Shown here in pieces: positions 60,376 to 64,000 of a stretch of DNA of 64,000 nucleotides. Both the position numbers and the translations under genes were made by a program. Each line of letters begins with the position of its first letter. Position 1 is the stretch's first letter. The stretch is from positions 771,818-835,817 of the forward strand of contig NW_025064890.1 in the NCBI RefSeq assembly GCF_019112545.1, written 5' to 3'. The notes beneath the pieces are model-generated. The model was not told the DNA's origin. It saw nothing but the letters and a program-made list of their open reading frames with translations, and did not search any database. Source of the stretch: Guyanagaster necrorhizus. Taxonomy: Eukaryota > Basidiomycota > Agaricomycetes > Agaricales > Physalacriaceae.

Positions 60376-61028
60376 TTGGGGAGTATAAGTACACGTAACA
60401 TTTAATGACAAAGAATAACTACAACACCTAAGAATGATGTGGCAAACAGAACGACAATGACTGGATGGTAGACAGACAATCCTGCTTGTCCTTGTGCCAA
60501 TTTCCAGCGACAACGAACGTCTAGTGAAGAAATAGAGGCAGAATGCAATTCTAAGATTAATACAAGTGAATCCTTTTCTTGATTGACCTGCCGCAGAAAA
60601 ATCCACAAGTGACTCTGTGAAAAGTCCAAGAGATATTGCATGAAAATGGCTTCAATTTCTGGTCACTGATGTCAGGCATTTCATGCATGCAGCAGCTGTG
60701 CTGAACTCCTCCATTAAGTACCAGAAATTCATTGGTGTCCATGCAACTAGTTATTGTGGGGTCTGAGGCTGTTCCTTCTTCTTGAATACCCCAAGTTCCA
60801 AGCCTTTTATTGAAAACCCTGACTGAGACTAACAACACATAGTCACAACAGATTAATCCACCACCATCATGTATCTTTTCCTGATGTTAACCAAGCTAAT
60901 ATTGTATGTGCTTTCTCTGTTTTTCTTTTTGTTTCATCCCTATGAACACTGTTGTCTTTAGGGCTATAAAGTTCCTGCCACAAGGACAGCCTGGTTGATT
61001 CCCAGTCCAAGGTAATTCTGATCCTATC
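60376..61028. other. Intergenic, CpG-poor; no gene seen
   Basis: Short open stretches on both strands (for example 60838-60557, minus) show no motif, start context or splice structure that I would trust. Composition resembles old repeat DNA. It ends at the target CTATC (61024-61028) of the solo LTR. Confidence 0.4.
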
Positions 61029-61245
61029 TGTTGGGATTTTGCTGGAAAGTTCTAGAAAGGGCAATCCGGCATCGTGCTGAGAGTTGATGAGTAAGCTCGA
61101 GAGAAAGAGAAAGTTGTAGTAAATTCTAGACATAAGCCTGGAGAGTATAAATACAAGCTCTGTAGGAGCTGTAGAATAACAAGTTCATACCATCTGGTCT
61201 TACCAGCCTGGAGTCTACCCTGTGCAACACCCTGGATTTCCAACA
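61029..61245 (+). mobile_element. Solo LTR S2, 217 bp, copia-like ends
   Basis: Begins TGTTGGGATTT and ends GATTTCCAACA, giving the inverted ends TGTTGG / CCAACA common in Ty1/copia elements, flanked by a perfect 5-bp duplication CTATC (61024-61028, 61246-61250). It contains a TATA box GTATAAATAC near 61,145 and a few intact CpGs. Not related to families 1 or 2. Orientation is inferred from the TATA box. Confidence 0.88.
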
Positions 61246-61255
61246 CTATCTAGGC

Positions 61256-61510
61256 GTGCTTATTCTCTCGACTAAATCTCAGGATGTCAGAAATGAATTG
61301 CCTCAGCCAGAGGCTGGCTATATTCTCGATGACAAACAACACCTCAAGATACTGGAAGCATTCGAGAAGGAGCTGATGAAGCAGTATAGGATAACAGACC
61401 CCGAGGCGCTCTTTCAGAAGGTCAGATTGGAGACGCTGTACTAGAGGTCTGCGGTAGCGATGCTTCAAAGACTACGCGACCTTCACAAACAAGAAGAACA
61501 GCAGAGAGCA
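61256..61510 (+). pseudogene. Possible remnant of an unidentified coding region
   Basis: A plus-strand frame of about 62 codons (to a TAG at 61442), charged and helix-like (EAFEKELMKQYRITDPEALFQ), continues in the same frame past the stop with RSAVAMLQRLRDLHKQEEQQ. Its coherence on both sides of the stop suggests a decayed gene rather than chance. No start or family recognised. The solo LTR S2 lies just upstream. Confidence 0.3.
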
Positions 61511-62447
61511 AGCTCAGTCTGTTGGCCATTACATTGTACTTATCAACCCCATTCAGTTGGACTGTTTGTCATTGGGTGCAAGTAGTAAAGAATGATGAAG
61601 TGGTGGATCATGGCAGGGTGCAGCATATCCGAGTCCTGTGTGTTGGGGTAGAAAGTTCCGATACATGGACCTAAGCATTGATGCGATATGCCTAATATAA
61701 AAGTAAGGCAAGCAAGCGGCAGAGCCCACTACCGATTCTGCGGGTTAAGGATTATAAGGGCGTCGCTGTCTAGGCGCTGGAGGTAAGGGACTCAGTGCTG
61801 GGGTAAGCTGCTGCTGGTGGGGCAGAGCCACAGCGGATCCGGGTCGATGATGACGACGGTAGGAGTATAAACAGTCCCCTGGGGTCATCGGAGGGGGCCA
61901 GAATGGCAGCGTGCAGGGTGTGCTCAGAGGCATCAAGGATGCATCGCGTGGATAAGAAATGTTCCATGGTGGTCAGTGGTAAGAAGCTTCGAAATCGCCT
62001 GCCCGTTCCCTAAGTTATCAGGATTGCACTGCCACCTAGACCGAGCCTGTATACACAAGAAGAAAAGAAAAGCATCTTTGCGTGCTTCATTGCCTGACCG
62101 GCCTGACCCCTCGTCTATCAAGTTACTTTTATCACTTTTCACCGTTGGCATTTGTATAAAGGAGGGCGAAAACCGAAATTTGACGATCTGTCTGTACTCC
62201 CCCTTTTTGTACATTCGTTCAAGACTTGGCAACGTGTCCCTCCGCAACAAAACCCCCTGCACATTTCAGTCGAAACGTGATGTATTTGCGTGTCGTAAAA
62301 TGCCAATGTAATGCGGGTTATTACAAAGATGTTGGTGTATATGTAAGATAAAAAATGCCCGTGAGTTATAGTACCGTGTAGTACAGAAACAAAGAAATTT
62401 AACCTCATCAGAACCATTTCCCCGTCAATATCATGTCATCAAATGCT
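61511..62447. other. Intergenic / 3' flank of the BUR1-type kinase; no certain gene
   Basis: Contains scattered open stretches on both strands, the best being 61967-61770 (minus, 65 codons, Ser/Pro-rich). None has a recognised motif. 62,200-62,447 is presumably the 3' UTR of the kinase gene. Confidence 0.35.
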
Positions 62448-64000
62448 CTAAGGAGGATAATTAAGCGAAAGACCACTACTAGGCCCATTCCTCCAATTCC
62501 GCGGAGGCTGCGGACCACCACCGCGATTCCCTCCAGGAGGACCACCTCGTGGATGGAAAGGCCTACTGTTATGGGGCCTCGAGCCTCTGAAATTATTAAC
62601 ACCACGACTTCCGCCGGCATATCCTCCTCGAGGCGGTCCAGCATTAGGAGGATATTGAGAAGGTGGGCCACCAGGCGGGTTGTGCGGGTAGGAACCGAAT
62701 GGTGGTGCTCCAGGAGGGGGGCCACCGTATCGTCCAGGAGGCGGTCCGTTTCCGTAATAAGGCGGTCTAGGAGCAGGAGGCAGAGGCTGCACAACCGGCC
62801 GGTGAACAGGCGCGCGCTGTCCACGTCTATCGAATTCATGGGAAGCTTCGTATGTAGGCAGACTAGATAAAAATGTTAGCCATGATCAGACCTTGCTATA
62901 CAGAGACCAACGTTTTTGGATCCGCAGGCAATGGATCGGTCCAAAAGTATTCGTGATCCAGCGCCTGAGCTGCTGTAATGCGTTCCTTCGGATTACACGT
63001 CAGAAGCTTATCGAGAAGGTCGACTGTCTCAGGCTCCACACTAATGGGAGGCGAAGACACGACATTGGTAAGCAACTGGATGGGTTATGAGAAGGCAACC
63101 AACCTGACAAATTTCATCTTGATTGTCCGAGGAAGAGTCTGTGTGAAACGAGGAAGTCCTTCGCATCCTGGAAGTGTGTCATAATTTGGCCAAGAATGCT
63201 GGGTGGGAGTTCCACAGAGTTGCCATATCTTTTCCAGCTGATCAATGTCGGACGTCCCAGGTAATATGGGGCGGCGGTTGAACATCTCTCCAAGAACACA
63301 CCTGAAAACATCATGAAATCAAAAGTAACCAGTTCGAGAGGACGACGGACCCAATGCCCCAGATATCTACTTCGCCGCCATACTGTCTCGCGCCTAAGAG
63401 CAGTTCAGGAGGTCGGTACCATCGTGTCACAACACAATTGGTATACTTCCGCTCCCTACCCCGATGATCTGCAGGTTTGGAATCATAAGCCCGGGCGAGA
63501 CCAAAGTCAGCTATTCGTAAGGATCCTGTATTGGAAATAAGCAAGTTCGCGGCCTTCATATCACGATGCAGAATATTGTTCTAGAATAAATGTGTGAGAG
63601 ACAGAATGTAGCTGGTACGGAAAAAGTGACGTACACGGTGCATGTACTCTGTGCCTTCTAATAGCTGCTTCATATATAATTTAATTTGACTGGGTTGTAG
63701 CTTGACTCGCTCGTTATCCAGAAGACCAGCTAGATCATGGTCCATATAAGGGAACACCATGTACACAGTGAGAGGCTCGTTCTCGTTGCCTAGAATATCA
63801 TTGATACGGGCCATTAAAAATATCAAAGAGACTTACTGCGAACCACAAACATATCCAGGATTTCGATAATACATGGGTGTTTCAGGGCTTTCAGGATCTT
63901 GATTTCCCGAAGGGCCGTGACTGGCATTCCCTCTTTCTCGTTGTGCATGAGGATCCGCTTCAACGCCACGAGGTTGCCGGTCGATTTTTGGACGGCCTTG
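62448..64000 (-). CDS. BUR1: BUR1/CDK9-type cyclin-dependent kinase (P-TEFb catalytic subunit), 3' six exons
   Basis: Exons on the minus strand: beyond 64000-63837, 63789-63635, 63580-63351, 63301-63104, 63040-62912, 62862-62448; introns of 47-63 nt, all GT..AG and phase-consistent. Kinase landmarks in order: catalytic Lys in VALKRIL, the PVTALRE helix (PITALRE in animal CDK9), hinge [24 protein letters not shown] catalytic loop, ADFGLAR, activation segment with [37 protein letters not shown], and C-lobe end [18 protein letters not shown] followed by the family signature [20 protein letters not shown]. This kinase with its cyclin phosphorylates the RNA polymerase II tail and Spt5 to support elongation in the nucleus. 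The C-terminal exon adds about 110 residues rich in Pro, Gly and Arg with RGG repeats. The 5' end (ATP-loop and start) lies outside the window. CpG content is normal, so the gene is outside the decayed zone. Confidence 0.95.

Noticed and set aside
62433..62870. 145-codon plus-strand Arg/Ser-rich frame
   Set aside because: Shadow of the Pro/Gly/Arg-rich last exon of the kinase on the minus strand.
1..64000. CRISPR array, bacterial operons, rRNA or intact tRNA genes
   Set aside because: No regularly spaced direct repeats, no ribosomal or tRNA signatures, and spliced eukaryotic genes are present.

Overview
This looks like fungal nuclear DNA, most likely from a basidiomycete (Agaricomycetes would fit). 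The right-hand host genes carry several 47-63 nt GT..AG introns, and the left 58 kb is a block of dead LTR retrotransposons almost stripped of CpG. The host calls rest on motifs; the retrotransposon calls rest on LTR ends, target-site duplications (TSDs) and pol motifs read directly from the sequence. The genus cannot be told.

Layout. 1-58,389 is a retrotransposon nest built from two Ty3/gypsy chromodomain (chromovirus) families. Family 1 has LTRs of 435-543 bp and a long open frame upstream of gag. Family 2 has LTRs of 490-501 bp. Right half-elements pair with left half-elements through identical 5-bp TSDs, giving this containment: K (24043-32623, TSD TAATT) in J (22885-39450, minus strand, TSD CAACA) in E (family 2, 16111-41988, TSD GACTC) in D (11836-45980, TSD GTATC) in C (about 6866-47566) in G (tail 47567-48135) in F (family 2, minus strand, right end 58389). 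F also holds a complete element H (48359-56477, TSD CTTGG). Left of C are two minus-strand family 1 fragments: A (1-2658), itself hit by a CpG-rich solo LTR (309-743, TSD GTTCT), and B (2659 to about 6865).

All elements are broken by in-frame stops and frame changes, mostly C-to-T and G-to-A transitions as expected from CpG decay. Gag zinc knuckle, protease, reverse transcriptase, RNase H, integrase and chromodomain blocks are still readable in order. The sequence just after the 5' LTR is complementary to the predicted mRNA 5' end in both families, which points to Tf1/sushi-type self-primed reverse transcription rather than tRNA priming. The upstream frame of family 1 starts with a conserved membrane-spanning segment. 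E carries about 3 kb of extra DNA between its chromodomain and 3' LTR, with an antisense coiled-coil/cysteine-rich gene.

58,390-64,000 is CpG-containing host DNA. It holds a decayed duplicate of one exon, a small spliced one-membrane-span protein gene (59591-60051, minus), a possible tRNA-derived SINE, a 217-bp copia-like solo LTR with TSD CTATC (61029-61245), and the 3' six exons of a BUR1/CDK9-type P-TEFb kinase (62448 to beyond 64000, minus) ending in a Pro/Gly/Arg-rich tail. The retrotransposons and host genes do not appear to cooperate; the window is a transposon graveyard meeting a gene-bearing edge.
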